A stretch of 64,000 nt of DNA from JAAXKN01 sp036261625 (GTDB lineage Bacteria; Bacteroidota; Ignavibacteria; Ignavibacteriales; SURF-24): assembly GCA_036261625.1 (NCBI GenBank), contig DATAKL010000059.1:173213-237212 (forward strand), read 5' to 3'. The notes under the pieces are model-generated. The model did not search any database, was not told the origin of the DNA, and saw only the letters and a list, made by a program, of their open reading frames with translations. A program made the translations under genes and the position numbers. Positions 17,731 through 28,985 of this stretch are shown here, piece after piece; positions within the stretch are counted from its first letter, which is position 1; every line of letters begins with the position of its first letter.

Positions 17731-18285
17731 ATGAAGATATACACAAAAACAGGTGACAAAGGGGAAACAGGACTCTTCGGAGGAGGCCGGGTGGCAAAGG
17801 ATAACCTGAGGATTGAGGCTTACGGGACGATTGATGAACTCAATTCGGTTCTTGGTGTAGCCATAAATTACGTCAAAGATGAATCTGTTGTCTTTCTTTT
17901 GAAAGAAATACAAAGGGAGCTCTTTGTTGCCGGAGGTGATCTGGCAGCCCCGCATGATAAGGAAGGATCAAACTTTAAGATCCCGAGGGTGGAAAAGGAA
18001 TTAAGCGAAGAGCTTGAGCACCAGATAGACTTTTATTCAGGGAAGCTGGAAGAGCTGAGGCATTTTATTCTGCCCGGAGGCTCCATGGGAGCTTCATATC
18101 TGCATCTTGCGCGCACGGTCTGCCGCAGGGCAGAAAGGCTTGTTGTAGGCTTAAATAAAACAGTTGAAACAGGGGAGAAAATAATCGTATATTTAAATCG
18201 TCTTTCTGATCTTTTATTCGTCCTGGCCAGGTATGAAAACCAGGTTTCGGGTGTTCAGGATGTTGTGTGGAAAGGAAGCAGGTAG
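17731..18285 (+). CDS. Cob(I)alamin adenosyltransferase, PduO type
   Basis: The 184-residue enzyme transfers the adenosyl group of ATP to cob(I)alamin. The N-terminal P-loop-like motif YTKTGDKGETGLFGG (residues 4-18) and the later RRAERLVVGL and YLNRLSDLLFVLARYEN segments are signatures of the PduO/MMAB family, a trimeric five-helix bundle. It follows the YgfZ-like gene by 14 bp without its own clear ribosome binding site, so translation may be coupled. No cobalamin riboswitch is seen upstream. Its presence indicates that the organism uses adenosylcobalamin enzymes. Confidence 0.92.
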   Translation: MKIYTKTGDKGETGLFGGGRVAKDNLRIEAYGTIDELNSVLGVAINYVKDESVVFLLKEIQRELFVAGGDLAAPHDKEGSNFKIPRVEKELSEELEHQIDFYSGKLEELRHFILPGGSMGASYLHLARTVCRRAERLVVGLNKTVETGEKIIVYLNRLSDLLFVLARYENQVSGVQDVVWKGSR

Positions 18286-18414
18286 TAAGTAGGAAGAAGT
18301 AGGTAGTAGAAAGGGAGAACTTTTTTACTATTTATAGTGTTGGGTATTATGTTGATTAAGTTTCAGGCCGCAGGCTCTAATAGGTTTAAGCCTTTCCTTT
18401 GAAAAAGTTTTCAA

Positions 18415-18770
18415 GGGGGTGAAATTGGCTTCGACGGGGTTAGTCAGGCTTTGGACTGCACACCGTGTTCACCGTAGACACGTAAAACGGCGGTAACAAA
18501 ACAATAACTGGCGAATATAACTACGCCTTAGCTGCCTAATTAAAATAAGCAGCCGTTCACTTTGACTTCGCGCACCGGGTCTAAGATGAACGCCGATCAG
18601 GTGTGATAGCGGGATGAGCGTCCGGGTACGTCCTGCGAAACTTAACCGGGCAAGCTTAGAGTCAACCCTGCCTGCCGGGATGCTTTAAGCCCAAAAAACA
18701 TGACAGGCTATGTGTGTAGACGTTCTTAGTGTTTCAGCTTCGGACGCGGGTTCGACTCCCGCCACCTCCA
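18415..18770 (+). ncRNA. ssrA: Transfer-messenger RNA (tmRNA)
   Basis: The 5' end GGGGGTG pairs with CACCTCC near the 3' end to form the acceptor stem (with one G-U pair). The 5' sequence GGGGGTGAAATTGGCTTCGAC and the 3' sequence GGTTCGACTCCCGCC are standard tmRNA hallmarks. The tag reading frame starts at the GGC codon at 18510 and gives GEYNYALAA before the stop at 18537, a proteolysis tag like those of the FCB group. CCA is not encoded after the discriminator A at 18770. It rescues stalled ribosomes. The RNA is about 356 nt and in one piece. Confidence 0.95.
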
Positions 18771-18810
18771 CAAGGTTGAGTGTTAAGTTTTAAGTTTTGA
18801 TTATTAAGTT

Positions 18811-18837
18811 AAAAGCAGATGAAAGTCTGCTTTTTTC
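18811..18837 (+). terminator. Intrinsic terminator after tmRNA
   Basis: AAAAGCAGA pairs with TCTGCTTTT around TGAAAG and runs into six T bases. Confidence 0.85.
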
Positions 18838-18969
18838 ATATTGCCTTCCCCTCTGCCCGGGAATGGATCTCTGAAGGAATCCAAAACCTTTAAATCTCAT
18901 AAGTGCCGGATAAAACCGCATTCCAACACTGCTTAAAATGGCAGATGAGCTGAGCCGTGCTCACAACAG

Positions 18970-19620
18970 TTACTGAATATTTTTCTTAATGAACCTGTGC
19001 AGTTCCTCAACCGTGTGGAAAAGGTAACTGCTGTTGGATTCCATTACAAGTGTTTTTGCATAGCTGTCCCATACAACCGAGGCAATCTTAACGCCCGCAG
19101 AGCGCGCGGCCTTGATGTCTGCCGGGGCGTCGCCTATAAGGAGGACCCTGGTTTTCTGAAGATTAAATTTCTTCACAAAATTTAAGACTCCTTCAGGGTT
19201 CGGCTTGTGGCGTTTAACGTCGTCGCCTGTTACGATCATGTCAAAATAATCGAAAATGCCGAGCGTCTTAAGTGTAATAGTTGAAGCCTTGCGCCCCTTG
19301 CCTGTAAAGATACCGAGGGGGATCCGGGCTTTTTTAATATCCTCCAGAACGTCTCTTATTCCGGGGTAAATATCTGCCAGGGCCTCGTGGTTCTTATGAT
19401 AGAAGTCGAAATAATCGAAATGCGCCTCGTTATATTTTTCACCGGTCAGTTCCCTCAGGATCTCATCTTCCGGGGGTCCGAACATGGCAATTAGCTCTTC
19501 GGGCGTGTATGTTTTATTTAAATATTTTTTTGCAACGTGATTAAATGAAGCAAATATTAACTCGTTTGTTGATGTAAGAGTGCCGTCTATATCAAACAAA
19601 ATACCATCGAAATTCTTCAC
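18970..19620 (-). CDS. HAD-family phosphatase (phosphoglycolate phosphatase-like)
   Basis: The 216-residue protein carries the HAD motifs: DIDGTLT near residue 10 (nucleophile aspartate), the GIFTGKGRKAS segment (motif II threonine), lysine in KRHKPNPEG (motif III) and LIGDAPADIKAARSAG (motif IV). The cap is the small helical type used by phosphoglycolate phosphatase and pyrophosphatase PpaX. The exact substrate is open. Its ATG overlaps the end of the upstream metallophosphoesterase gene by 4 bp (ATGA), a sign of translational coupling. Confidence 0.82.
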   Translation of the reverse strand: MKNFDGILFDIDGTLTSTNELIFASFNHVAKKYLNKTYTPEELIAMFGPPEDEILRELTGEKYNEAHFDYFDFYHKNHEALADIYPGIRDVLEDIKKARIPLGIFTGKGRKASTITLKTLGIFDYFDMIVTGDDVKRHKPNPEGVLNFVKKFNLQKTRVLLIGDAPADIKAARSAGVKIASVVWDSYAKTLVMESNSSYLFHTVEELHRFIKKNIQ

Positions 19621-21473
19621 TGCTGTCCTTCTTTAATGCTGAAAACAAAAATCCTGCCGTTCATGTTGGATGCTGCAAAAGTGCCTCTTCCAAGGGGGAT
19701 TACCGTATGCGTTCTGGCTGTTCCTGTAAAAAGGAGCGGCCTGTAATTATAATTTTTATCGATCTGGTAAACAATACCGTTCTTGGAGCCGAAAATTACG
19801 TTGCCATCATACTCAATGGGAGTAACGGGATCCGTATCGAGTCCGAACTTCATGTCAACTTCCTTAATCAGTTTTCCCTTGGCTGCCTTGACAAAATAAA
19901 ACTTATCTGTCATCCCCTTAATAAAAAGCGTCTGCTTATCGTTGCTTATCCCTATCGACTCCCAGCCAGGGAAGGCGTTGCTTCTCCAGACTTTCTTGCC
20001 CAGGAGAAGATCAACCGCAGAAGTAAACTTGTCGGGCGTTACCGTATAGACATTCTTTCCGTCCGTTACGGGTGTGCAGGCGGCTGGGGAGTAATAGAAG
20101 TTATTGTCGCCGGTCCACTTCCACAGCATCACGCCCGAGCGTGCATCTATGCTGTAGAGGTAACTGTCCCAGCTCCCGTATAGGAGCTTATTTTCATAGT
20201 AAAGGGGGCGGGTTTCAATCATCCCCTGGGCGCTCGAGTTCTCCCAGATCTCGTCCAACGTATTTATATCGTAGCTGAGGAGCCTGCCTTTGGAAGTCCC
20301 CAAAATAAAAACCGAGTCCGGCCTGGCTCCCGACATAAGGCGCTTATCGCCATGGTAGCCTATGGCCAGTATTTGGGACGTTACAGGTTCTCCTACTCCA
20401 ATTGTCTGCAGCACAGTTCCATTTGTTGCATCGATTGTAATTAAATCTCCCTGCATTGTGCCTACTGCAAGCACATTATCAGCAACAGCAGGACGGCTGT
20501 AGATGGTTCCCCCGGTTTTCAACTGCCACAATAAATCCCCCTGTACAGAAAAGCAGGAAACGGTGCCGTCAACAGAGGCGGAGTAGATTTTTCCGTTCCA
20601 GACAACAAGAGGGCTTACAAGAGTGGTTTTGAGGTCTTTCTGCCATTTAAGATTTGTGTTATAGTTAATGAACTGCAAAGAATCGATCTTGGGGATGTTA
20701 AGCTGCATCGATTTAGCTATTCCGGCCCACTCATGGGGGATTGAGTCCTGATTGATCTCAAAGAATGTGAGTGAATCGGGCGAGATGAGGACTTCAGTGT
20801 ATCCCCAGGATTTTTTCTGATCGCCCAGTGTCGAGCGGCTCATTACGGCTGGTATGCCGTCAAAATTCATCACTTCATTCTTATGGCCGTGGCCCAGCAT
20901 TACGAGCTTAATGTTATAGTTACGCAGGCGGTTTGTAATTTCGAACCAGTTATCCACCTCTTCATTTAAGGGGTGATGTGCGCAGAAGATGATTTCCTGC
21001 TTTTTATCCAGCTTTGCAAGCTCCGAGTCCAGCCATTTAAGGTCCTCAACTGCAAAGTGACCTCCGCCGCCCCTCCATGGGATGCCTGAATTCATGCCGA
21101 TAAATCTTATGCCGTTAAAATCGAAGCTGAACTTTGTATCGCCCCAGAGTTCAATAAACTTAAGAAGTCCGCTGTCGCTCCACTTAGTATCGTGGTTTCC
21201 GGGCAGAATGTAATATTTTACTTTCAGTGTGTTCAGGATCTCCTTAGCCTCTTCAAGCTCACCGGAAAGTCCTTTTTCAGCTATATCGCCCGAGGCTATA
21301 ACGAACTGAATATCGCTGCGGCTGTTGATGTCCCGGACAACCTGTTTTAAGTATTCATCAGCCTTTGGGCTCCCGATATGTATGTCGGTTATCCAGCCGA
21401 ACTTAAAGGGCTGAGCAAAGGAAATTGCGCTTAATAAGAGGGTTAAAAGGATCGATAACTTAAATCTTTTCAT
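19617..21473 (-). CDS. Secreted metallophosphoesterase fused to PQQ-like beta-propeller
   Basis: The 618-residue protein has a signal peptide ending near SFAQ at residue 20. Residues 25-230 form a calcineurin-like phosphoesterase with DIHIG, GDIAEKG, GNHDT, HHP and GHGHK metal-ligand motifs in order. Residues 270-618 form a beta-propeller of PQQ-like repeats, seen as repeated patterns such as GTVSCFSVQGDLLWQLKTGG, DLITIDATNGTVLQTIG and YLYSIDARSGVMLWKW. Such propellers here usually bind partners or surfaces, not PQQ. It acts outside the cytoplasm. It is co-transcribed with the HAD phosphatase downstream. Confidence 0.8.
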   Translation of the reverse strand: MKRFKLSILLTLLLSAISFAQPFKFGWITDIHIGSPKADEYLKQVVRDINSRSDIQFVIASGDIAEKGLSGELEEAKEILNTLKVKYYILPGNHDTKWSDSGLLKFIELWGDTKFSFDFNGIRFIGMNSGIPWRGGGGHFAVEDLKWLDSELAKLDKKQEIIFCAHHPLNEEVDNWFEITNRLRNYNIKLVMLGHGHKNEVMNFDGIPAVMSRSTLGDQKKSWGYTEVLISPDSLTFFEINQDSIPHEWAGIAKSMQLNIPKIDSLQFINYNTNLKWQKDLKTTLVSPLVVWNGKIYSASVDGTVSCFSVQGDLLWQLKTGGTIYSRPAVADNVLAVGTMQGDLITIDATNGTVLQTIGVGEPVTSQILAIGYHGDKRLMSGARPDSVFILGTSKGRLLSYDINTLDEIWENSSAQGMIETRPLYYENKLLYGSWDSYLYSIDARSGVMLWKWTGDNNFYYSPAACTPVTDGKNVYTVTPDKFTSAVDLLLGKKVWRSNAFPGWESIGISNDKQTLFIKGMTDKFYFVKAAKGKLIKEVDMKFGLDTDPVTPIEYDGNVIFGSKNGIVYQIDKNYNYRPLLFTGTARTHTVIPLGRGTFAASNMNGRIFVFSIKEGQQ

Positions 21474-21802
21474 TTTTTAGAGTCCGGATTTGTCATTTAT
21501 ATTAAAATTTTTTCTATTTTTCTGACATATGCGCTTCAGATAAAAAAAGAACCATACCTTAAATTTACTAAATATTCTCTTTTAAATTTAAATTGAAATA
21601 AATATAAATTATTCTTAAGCTGAAAAGAGCTCCCCAGGTAAGAACTTTTTCAGAGTTGTGGTTGTATAATCCGGAAAGAATGTATGGAGCAAAATAGAAA
21701 GCAGGCAAATGCCGTCCGAAAGGAGAAAGCAGAAGGCAAAAGTTATTCGTTGAATTTGCAGCCATGTATTGATATATTACTATTCTAAAATTTTGAGTAA
21801 AA
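21474..21802. other. Intergenic region between divergent genes
   Basis: This 329-bp AT-rich stretch separates the metallophosphoesterase operon from lepA. It must hold the promoters of both directions. I see no convincing small gene, hairpin or operator in it. Confidence 0.6.
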
Positions 21803-23596
<1,794 letters not shown>

Positions 23597-23604
23597 GAGG
23601 TTAA

Positions 23605-24537
23605 TTGACTTTTAAGGAAAGTGCCCGGAGGTTCCTGGGCATTAAAACAGAAGAAGAATTAAAACAGGTTAAAACACCGCAGGAAAAATTCAGGAATTTT
23701 GTTGAGACTCTTGTCTTTGCCCTGATCGGTGCACTTCTAATTAAAACTTTTCTGCTGGAATCCTCCAGAATACCTACGGGTTCTATGGAGAATACAATTC
23801 TGGTGGGGGATTTTGTCCTGGTAAATAAGGTGATCTACGGATCGACCACGCCTCGCAACATTCCTTTTACAAACATTTCGCTGCCGCACTTCAGCTTCCC
23901 CTCAATCAGGGAGCCCAGGGCAAAGGATGTGGTTGTATTCGACTGGCCGGGCTACACAAACGACCTCGAGCCGAGTGAAATTATGAGCTATGTAAAACGT
24001 CTCATCGGCATGCCAGGCGATACAATAAAAATTGTTGACAAGGTTGTTTTTGTAAACGGGAAAGAATTCTGGCGGCCCCCGCACATTCAGTACATTAGTC
24101 CGCAGACCATTCCTGCAGGAATTGCAAACCCGAGGATATTCCCTCCGGGAGCGCCCTGGAATGAGGATAACTACGGGCCGTTGGTTGTCCCGAAAAAAGG
24201 TGACGTAATACATCTTACGCCGGCTAATCTGGAGCAGTGGAGAACGATAATCGACAGGGAATTTGGACGCCGTGTAGTCAAACTTTCAGGAAACCGGATC
24301 ACAATAGACGGCAAGCCGGCAGAAAGTTATACGCTTACGAAGAATTACTATTTCATGATGGGCGACAACAGGGATAACAGCCTCGACAGCCGCTTCTGGG
24401 GCTTCGTTGCGCGCGACAGAGTAATCGGCGAGGCGGCCATCGTCTACTGGTCGTGGGATCCTTCCATACCTTTTTCGGATTTCTTCGACCTCCTGGGCTC
24501 GGTCAGGCTTAACCGGATTGCCAAGGTAATTCATTAA
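23605..24537 (+). CDS. lepB: Signal peptidase I, copy 1
   Basis: The 310-residue membrane peptidase cleaves signal peptides from exported proteins. The start is TTG with AGGAGG just upstream. One membrane helix spans about residues 34-52. The catalytic serine is S60 in PTGSMEN and the lysine base is K131 in KRLIGMPGDT. The C-terminal GDNRDNSLDSRFWGFV box is intact. It follows lepA by 8 bp and precedes a close paralogue. Confidence 0.93.
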   Translation: MTFKESARRFLGIKTEEELKQVKTPQEKFRNFVETLVFALIGALLIKTFLLESSRIPTGSMENTILVGDFVLVNKVIYGSTTPRNIPFTNISLPHFSFPSIREPRAKDVVVFDWPGYTNDLEPSEIMSYVKRLIGMPGDTIKIVDKVVFVNGKEFWRPPHIQYISPQTIPAGIANPRIFPPGAPWNEDNYGPLVVPKKGDVIHLTPANLEQWRTIIDREFGRRVVKLSGNRITIDGKPAESYTLTKNYYFMMGDNRDNSLDSRFWGFVARDRVIGEAAIVYWSWDPSIPFSDFFDLLGSVRLNRIAKVIH

Positions 24538-24550
24538 GAATTTAGATTCT

Positions 24551-24578
24551 CCGGCGGAAAACATTTTTCCGCCGGCAT
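24551..24578 (+). terminator. Hairpin between the two signal peptidase genes
   Basis: CCGGCGGAAAA pairs with TTTTCCGCCGG. The T content after it is weak (CATTTATTT), so it may attenuate or stabilise transcript ends more than stop transcription fully. Confidence 0.55.
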
Positions 24579-24600
24579 TTATTTGCGAGGAGTTTTGAAC

Positions 24601-25527
24601 TTGTCCTTTTCCGATGACATTGAAAAATATGATGATGATCAAGCCGGAGAGGAATTAAGCGAAGAGAAATCTCTTGCTGAAAAATTGAGAATGTTTTCGA
24701 AGGCGCTTCTTTATGCCGTAGTGGCGGCTTTCATTCTGAAAACGTTTGTGGTGGAAGCTTTCCGTATTCCCACGGGCTCAATGGAAAAAACACTCCTTGT
24801 TGGCGACTTCCTCCTTGTTAATAAGTTCATCTACGGCGCCTCGACGCCAAAACGCATCCCTTTTACCAGTAAAGAATTGCCCCACTTAACGCTTCCTGCC
24901 TTAAGGGAACCCGAAAGAAAGGATGTGGTGGTATTTGAATACCCCGGCGACAGGGATCAGGTAAGACCCACAGAAAGGTTGAACTTTATAAAACGCCTCG
25001 TCGGTCTTCCTGGCGACACGATCAGAATAGTTAATAAGGTAGTATTCGTCAACGGACATGAATTCTTCAGACCTCCGGGCATACAGTATGTAAATTCAAA
25101 CACAAAGCCTCCTGATGAGTCTGAATACAGGATTTTCCCCAGGGGAGCCTCCTGGAATGAGGATAACTACGGCCCCGTTGTAGTCCCCCGCAAAGGAGAA
25201 AGGGTACATCTTGATTATAAAAATATTGAGCTCTTTCGTGCCATTATAAACCGGGAACTCGATTCGGAAGCCGTAAGGGTTGAAGGAAGACAGATTTACA
25301 TTCTCGACAGGCCCGCAGACTCCTATACCGTGAAAAAAAACTATTACTTTTTTATGGGCGATAACAGGGATGACAGTGCAGACAGCCGTTTCTGGGGATT
25401 TGTGCCGCGCGACAGAATCATAGGCAAGGCCTTTATGGTATACTGGTCGTGGGATCCCTTAAAGACTAATATACTTGATATAATTGCTTCTATAAAATGG
25501 AACCGTGTGGCAAGGCTCATCCGTTGA
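24601..25527 (+). CDS. Signal peptidase I, copy 2
   Basis: A second type I signal peptidase of 308 residues. I take the TTG at 24601, eight bases after an AGGAG site; upstream in-frame TTG codons sit before or too close to that site. With this start the catalytic residues fall at S60 and K131, the same numbers as in copy 1, which supports the choice. The GDNRDDSADSRFWGFV box is intact. The cytoplasmic N-terminus is more acidic (DDIEKYDDDQAGEE) than that of copy 1. The two proteins are close paralogues from a tandem duplication and may divide substrates. Confidence 0.92.
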   Translation: MSFSDDIEKYDDDQAGEELSEEKSLAEKLRMFSKALLYAVVAAFILKTFVVEAFRIPTGSMEKTLLVGDFLLVNKFIYGASTPKRIPFTSKELPHLTLPALREPERKDVVVFEYPGDRDQVRPTERLNFIKRLVGLPGDTIRIVNKVVFVNGHEFFRPPGIQYVNSNTKPPDESEYRIFPRGASWNEDNYGPVVVPRKGERVHLDYKNIELFRAIINRELDSEAVRVEGRQIYILDRPADSYTVKKNYYFFMGDNRDDSADSRFWGFVPRDRIIGKAFMVYWSWDPLKTNILDIIASIKWNRVARLIR

Positions 25528-25659
25528 TAAATATCAAGGATCATCTTTAACGGAAATTAAGACTCTGAAATTCAGTTGACGTTTTAAACATTTAAGACTA
25601 ACTTCTATATTGCCGGGTGTTCCGGCCGTGGCAGTTTTCATTATTTTGAGAAAAGTTGT

Positions 25660-27642
25660 ATGCCGAAAAAAATATTTTTAATTGTTGCCTTTTTCCTTTT
25701 TTCAGGCCTGTCTTTTGCACAGACAAAATACATGATCTACTTTAAGGATAAGGGCATAAAACCATCCCAATCGCTTTCGAAGTCATCTTCCCTTTACATG
25801 AAAGCAGAAAGCCTGCTTAGTCAAAGGAGCATCGAAAGACGCAGGAAAGTAATGGCCGAGGATTCCCTGATAACTTATGAGGATCTTCCTGTAAGTGAAA
25901 ATTACATTCACTCAGTTGAAAATCTCGGGATTAATATTAGTAATGTTCTAAAGTGGTTTAATGCTGTAAGCGCATATCTAACAGACAGACAGCTTAAAAA
26001 AGTTTTAGAGCTTCCTTTCGTTGAAAAAGTTGAAAAGGTAAAGGTTCTCTACATGCCCGACGAACCTTTAAGCCCGGAACCACCCGGGGGGCTCAGAAAA
26101 ACCGGCAGCACCGGGGAACTTGACTACGGCAGCTCTTTTACACAGGTGAACCTTTCGGAAGTTCCGCAGGTGCATAGAAAAGGAATTTCAGGCAAGGGAG
26201 TGATAATAGGCATACTCGATTCAGGATTCGACTGGGAAGAACACGAGTCACTGAAAGATAAAGTTGTCATTGCCGAACACGACTTTGTTTTTAACGACAG
26301 CATCACCGCCAACCAGGCCGGGGATGTTCCCTCTCAGGACGTGCACGGAACGGCTGTTTTTTCCATATTGGCGGGCTATGCACCGGGACACCTGATAGGC
26401 CCTGCCTACAGTGCCGGATTCATACTCTCAAAGACTGAAGACGTTAGAAGCGAGACGCACGTAGAGGAGGATAACTACGCTGCCGCCCTTGAATGGATGG
26501 AGGGCATGGGCGTGGACATTACGAGTAGCTCCCTGGGCTATAATATTTTTGATGATCCAGAGGCATCTTACACATACGCCGATATGAACGGAAAGACTGC
26601 TATTGTAACAAAAGCCGCTGAACTGGCCTTCAAAAGGGGGGTGCTTACAATTACAGCAGCAGGAAATGAGGGAAACAATTCCTGGCATTATATTACAGCC
26701 CCGGCAGACGGCTTTAATACCATTGCCGTGGGAGCCGTTTCAATGAATAATAATGTAGCCGCCTTCAGTTCCCGCGGCCCTACAGCCGACGGTCGCATTA
26801 AGCCTGATGTTGTAGCCCAGGGGGTTCTAGACTATGAGGCTGTTGCACACTCTTCGAACCGCTATACATATGGCGACGGGACCTCATTTGCAACACCCAT
26901 TGCATCCGGATGCGCGGCGCTTCTTCTTTCGGCATATCCATACCTCAATAACGTCGAAATGAGAAAAATACTCCTCCTTTCATCCGATAACGCCCGTACA
27001 CCCGATTCCTCCAGGGGATACGGACTTGTATCGGCCCTTAAGGCAATTGAATATCCTAATATTGAAAATACAGCTGCGGGACTCGTTCTTCATAAGGCTT
27101 TTCTCGATTCCAACGGCGTAAAACCTGAAAGCGTAAAGATGTTCTATTCATTCAGCGACTCGAATTTTACCTCTCTTCAGCTTTTAGGTCAGAACTCCAC
27201 GGCTTTCTATGCCGCCAGTCTGCCCTTTAATCAGACGGGCCACCTCAGGTTCTACTTTACATATTCCGACAGCTCTCAGGGAAGGAGTGTGAGGGTGCCT
27301 CAAACGGGAAGCTTTAACATGGATGCCGACAGTATTAATGTTATTGTTAACCCGGGTACACCTCCGGAAAGTTACCACCTGTCGCAGAACTATCCTAATC
27401 CTTTTAACAGGGCGACCAAAATAGATTTTGCCGCACCTGCAAATGCTGATGCCCGGATCACGATTTATAACCTACTGGGGCAGAAGGTGTTCACTTTTAA
27501 CGTACTGACCAAAAACGGCACAAATACCGTTTTATGGAACGGTGTTGATGAGAAAGGCAGTGAGTGTTCGAGCGGCATTTACCTTTACTCATTAAAGCTT
27601 AACGGGAATTTTTACAGCAAAAAGATGGTCCTCTTAAAATGA
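25660..27642 (+). CDS. Subtilisin-family serine peptidase exported by T9SS
   Basis: The 660-residue protein has a signal peptide (ending near SFAQ, residue 21), an N-terminal propeptide to about 165, and an S8 catalytic domain. The triad is D187 in GILDSGFDW, H229 in DVHGTAVF and S409 in GDGTSFATPIASG. A linker leads to a type A sorting domain (about 575-660) with LSQNYPNPFN and a C-terminal SKKMVLLK tail. The product is expected to be secreted through the outer membrane by the type IX system, with the sorting domain removed or used for anchoring. It is transcribed alone. Confidence 0.92.
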   Translation: MPKKIFLIVAFFLFSGLSFAQTKYMIYFKDKGIKPSQSLSKSSSLYMKAESLLSQRSIERRRKVMAEDSLITYEDLPVSENYIHSVENLGINISNVLKWFNAVSAYLTDRQLKKVLELPFVEKVEKVKVLYMPDEPLSPEPPGGLRKTGSTGELDYGSSFTQVNLSEVPQVHRKGISGKGVIIGILDSGFDWEEHESLKDKVVIAEHDFVFNDSITANQAGDVPSQDVHGTAVFSILAGYAPGHLIGPAYSAGFILSKTEDVRSETHVEEDNYAAALEWMEGMGVDITSSSLGYNIFDDPEASYTYADMNGKTAIVTKAAELAFKRGVLTITAAGNEGNNSWHYITAPADGFNTIAVGAVSMNNNVAAFSSRGPTADGRIKPDVVAQGVLDYEAVAHSSNRYTYGDGTSFATPIASGCAALLLSAYPYLNNVEMRKILLLSSDNARTPDSSRGYGLVSALKAIEYPNIENTAAGLVLHKAFLDSNGVKPESVKMFYSFSDSNFTSLQLLGQNSTAFYAASLPFNQTGHLRFYFTYSDSSQGRSVRVPQTGSFNMDADSINVIVNPGTPPESYHLSQNYPNPFNRATKIDFAAPANADARITIYNLLGQKVFTFNVLTKNGTNTVLWNGVDEKGSECSSGIYLYSLKLNGNFYSKKMVLLK

Positions 27643-27722
27643 GCGCCTGATAAAATAAGACTTGCAATTAAACGGAAATTTTGTTTTTTCTATTATTATG
27701 AATTTAGTTACAAGGGACCTTA

Positions 27723-28367
27723 ATGGAAAATATACTCTGTCCTGACCAGCTTCAATACCTGGAATCCTTAAGAAAAGAAGAAGACCTTATTATACTCGAT
27801 ATGGAGAAGTATGCAAAAGAGCATAAAGTGCCGATACTCGACTGGAAGTCGGTTGAGTTTATGGAGCAGCTCATACTGCTCTACCGCCCCAGGAGGGTGC
27901 TGGAAATAGGAACAGCAATTGCATATTCCTCGATTCATATAGCCCGATGCCTCAGGAAAAAGGGCAGGCTTATTACAATTGAACAAAGCCGGGACAATAT
28001 CAGGCTGGCTGAAGAGAACATCAGGAATTCGGGCCTTGAGAAGAAGATAAAGCTTGTTGAAGGCAATGCACTCGACTTAATGCCAAAAATAAAGAAGAAG
28101 TTTGACTTTATATTCCTGGATGCCGACAAGGAAGACTATAAGGATCTGTTTGATTTTTCAATGGTGCTTCTTAAGAAAGGGGGAGTAATGTTTGTAGATA
28201 ATCTCCTCTGGCACGGATATACGGCATCCCGCCAGGTCCCGAAGAAGTTTCAAACCTCCACTGAGCACATCAGAGAGTTTAACAAGATATTTTTATCCCA
28301 TCCGGATCTAACTGCGTCTATTCTTCCTATAGGTGACGGAATAGGTTTTGGAGTAAAGAAAAGATAA
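27723..28367 (+). CDS. SAM-dependent O-methyltransferase (family 3)
   Basis: The 214-residue soluble enzyme resembles catechol and caffeoyl-CoA-type O-methyltransferases. The SAM-binding glycine motif is VLEIGTAIAYSSIHIA near residue 60. Motif II acidic residue follows in LITIEQSRDNI, and the metal-site aspartates lie in FIFLDADKEDYKD near 137 and MFVDNLLWHG near 160. It likely methylates a small hydroxylated compound. The small hypothetical gene follows 23 bp later on the same strand. Confidence 0.85.
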   Translation: MENILCPDQLQYLESLRKEEDLIILDMEKYAKEHKVPILDWKSVEFMEQLILLYRPRRVLEIGTAIAYSSIHIARCLRKKGRLITIEQSRDNIRLAEENIRNSGLEKKIKLVEGNALDLMPKIKKKFDFIFLDADKEDYKDLFDFSMVLLKKGGVMFVDNLLWHGYTASRQVPKKFQTSTEHIREFNKIFLSHPDLTASILPIGDGIGFGVKKR

Positions 28368-28390
28368 ATTAGAGAATAGTAAAGGAAGCA

Positions 28391-28816
28391 ATGGAAGAGA
28401 ACTCAGCCAATAGTATAGTCTCAGAGGTAGAAGTTCTTTCAAAGAACCGCCTTAAGGTGAAAGACGACCTCGTGAGAATAGTAGACATAAGTATTAAGAC
28501 AGACAAACTCTCACTCCTCGGGGAAGCTGCCTTTAAGGCAAAGTACCTTCAGGGTCTCTTCGGAATAATACAGCGCGGTGAAAGCTCAATTGACGAGGAG
28601 GTTCTCGGGCGCTATATGGCCGAATATACTGAAAACATTGAAGAGATAAAGAAAAACCTGGCAGATATAATTGAAGGGGCCGGAAGCTTCTTTAAGAATA
28701 TTTTTGCTGAGAAATATTTCTCAATGACGCAGGAGAGCCTGTCTAACCTCAACAGGCTTTTATATGACCTGGGGTGGTATAAAATGTATCTGAATGACCG
28801 GAAACCCGGCAGATAG
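28391..28816 (+). CDS. Conserved-looking hypothetical protein
   Basis: This 141-residue protein has no signal peptide and is predicted from composition to be almost wholly helical, with charged amphipathic stretches across the whole length. I do not recognise a family. It follows the O-methyltransferase gene by 23 bp and is likely co-transcribed with it. A GGAAG-like site precedes the ATG. Confidence 0.6.
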   Translation: MEENSANSIVSEVEVLSKNRLKVKDDLVRIVDISIKTDKLSLLGEAAFKAKYLQGLFGIIQRGESSIDEEVLGRYMAEYTENIEEIKKNLADIIEGAGSFFKNIFAEKYFSMTQESLSNLNRLLYDLGWYKMYLNDRKPGR

Positions 28817-28985
28817 CCGTGGGTCCCAAAAAAAATTTGCTTATTTAATGAATTATTCATTATTTTTTAGCTTAAATGGATGATTTATACGGCCCAAGGC
28901 CGGAAGTGTTCTTTTGATCTGAATTTCTCTTTGTTCTTTCACTCTCTAAGCGGCTCTAATTTTTATTGAATAAATGGAGGCGGTT

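Noticed and set aside
19617..21473. PQQ-dependent dehydrogenase
   Set aside because: The N-terminal half has clear calcineurin-like phosphoesterase motifs and the propeller repeats lack the dehydrogenase active-site pattern.
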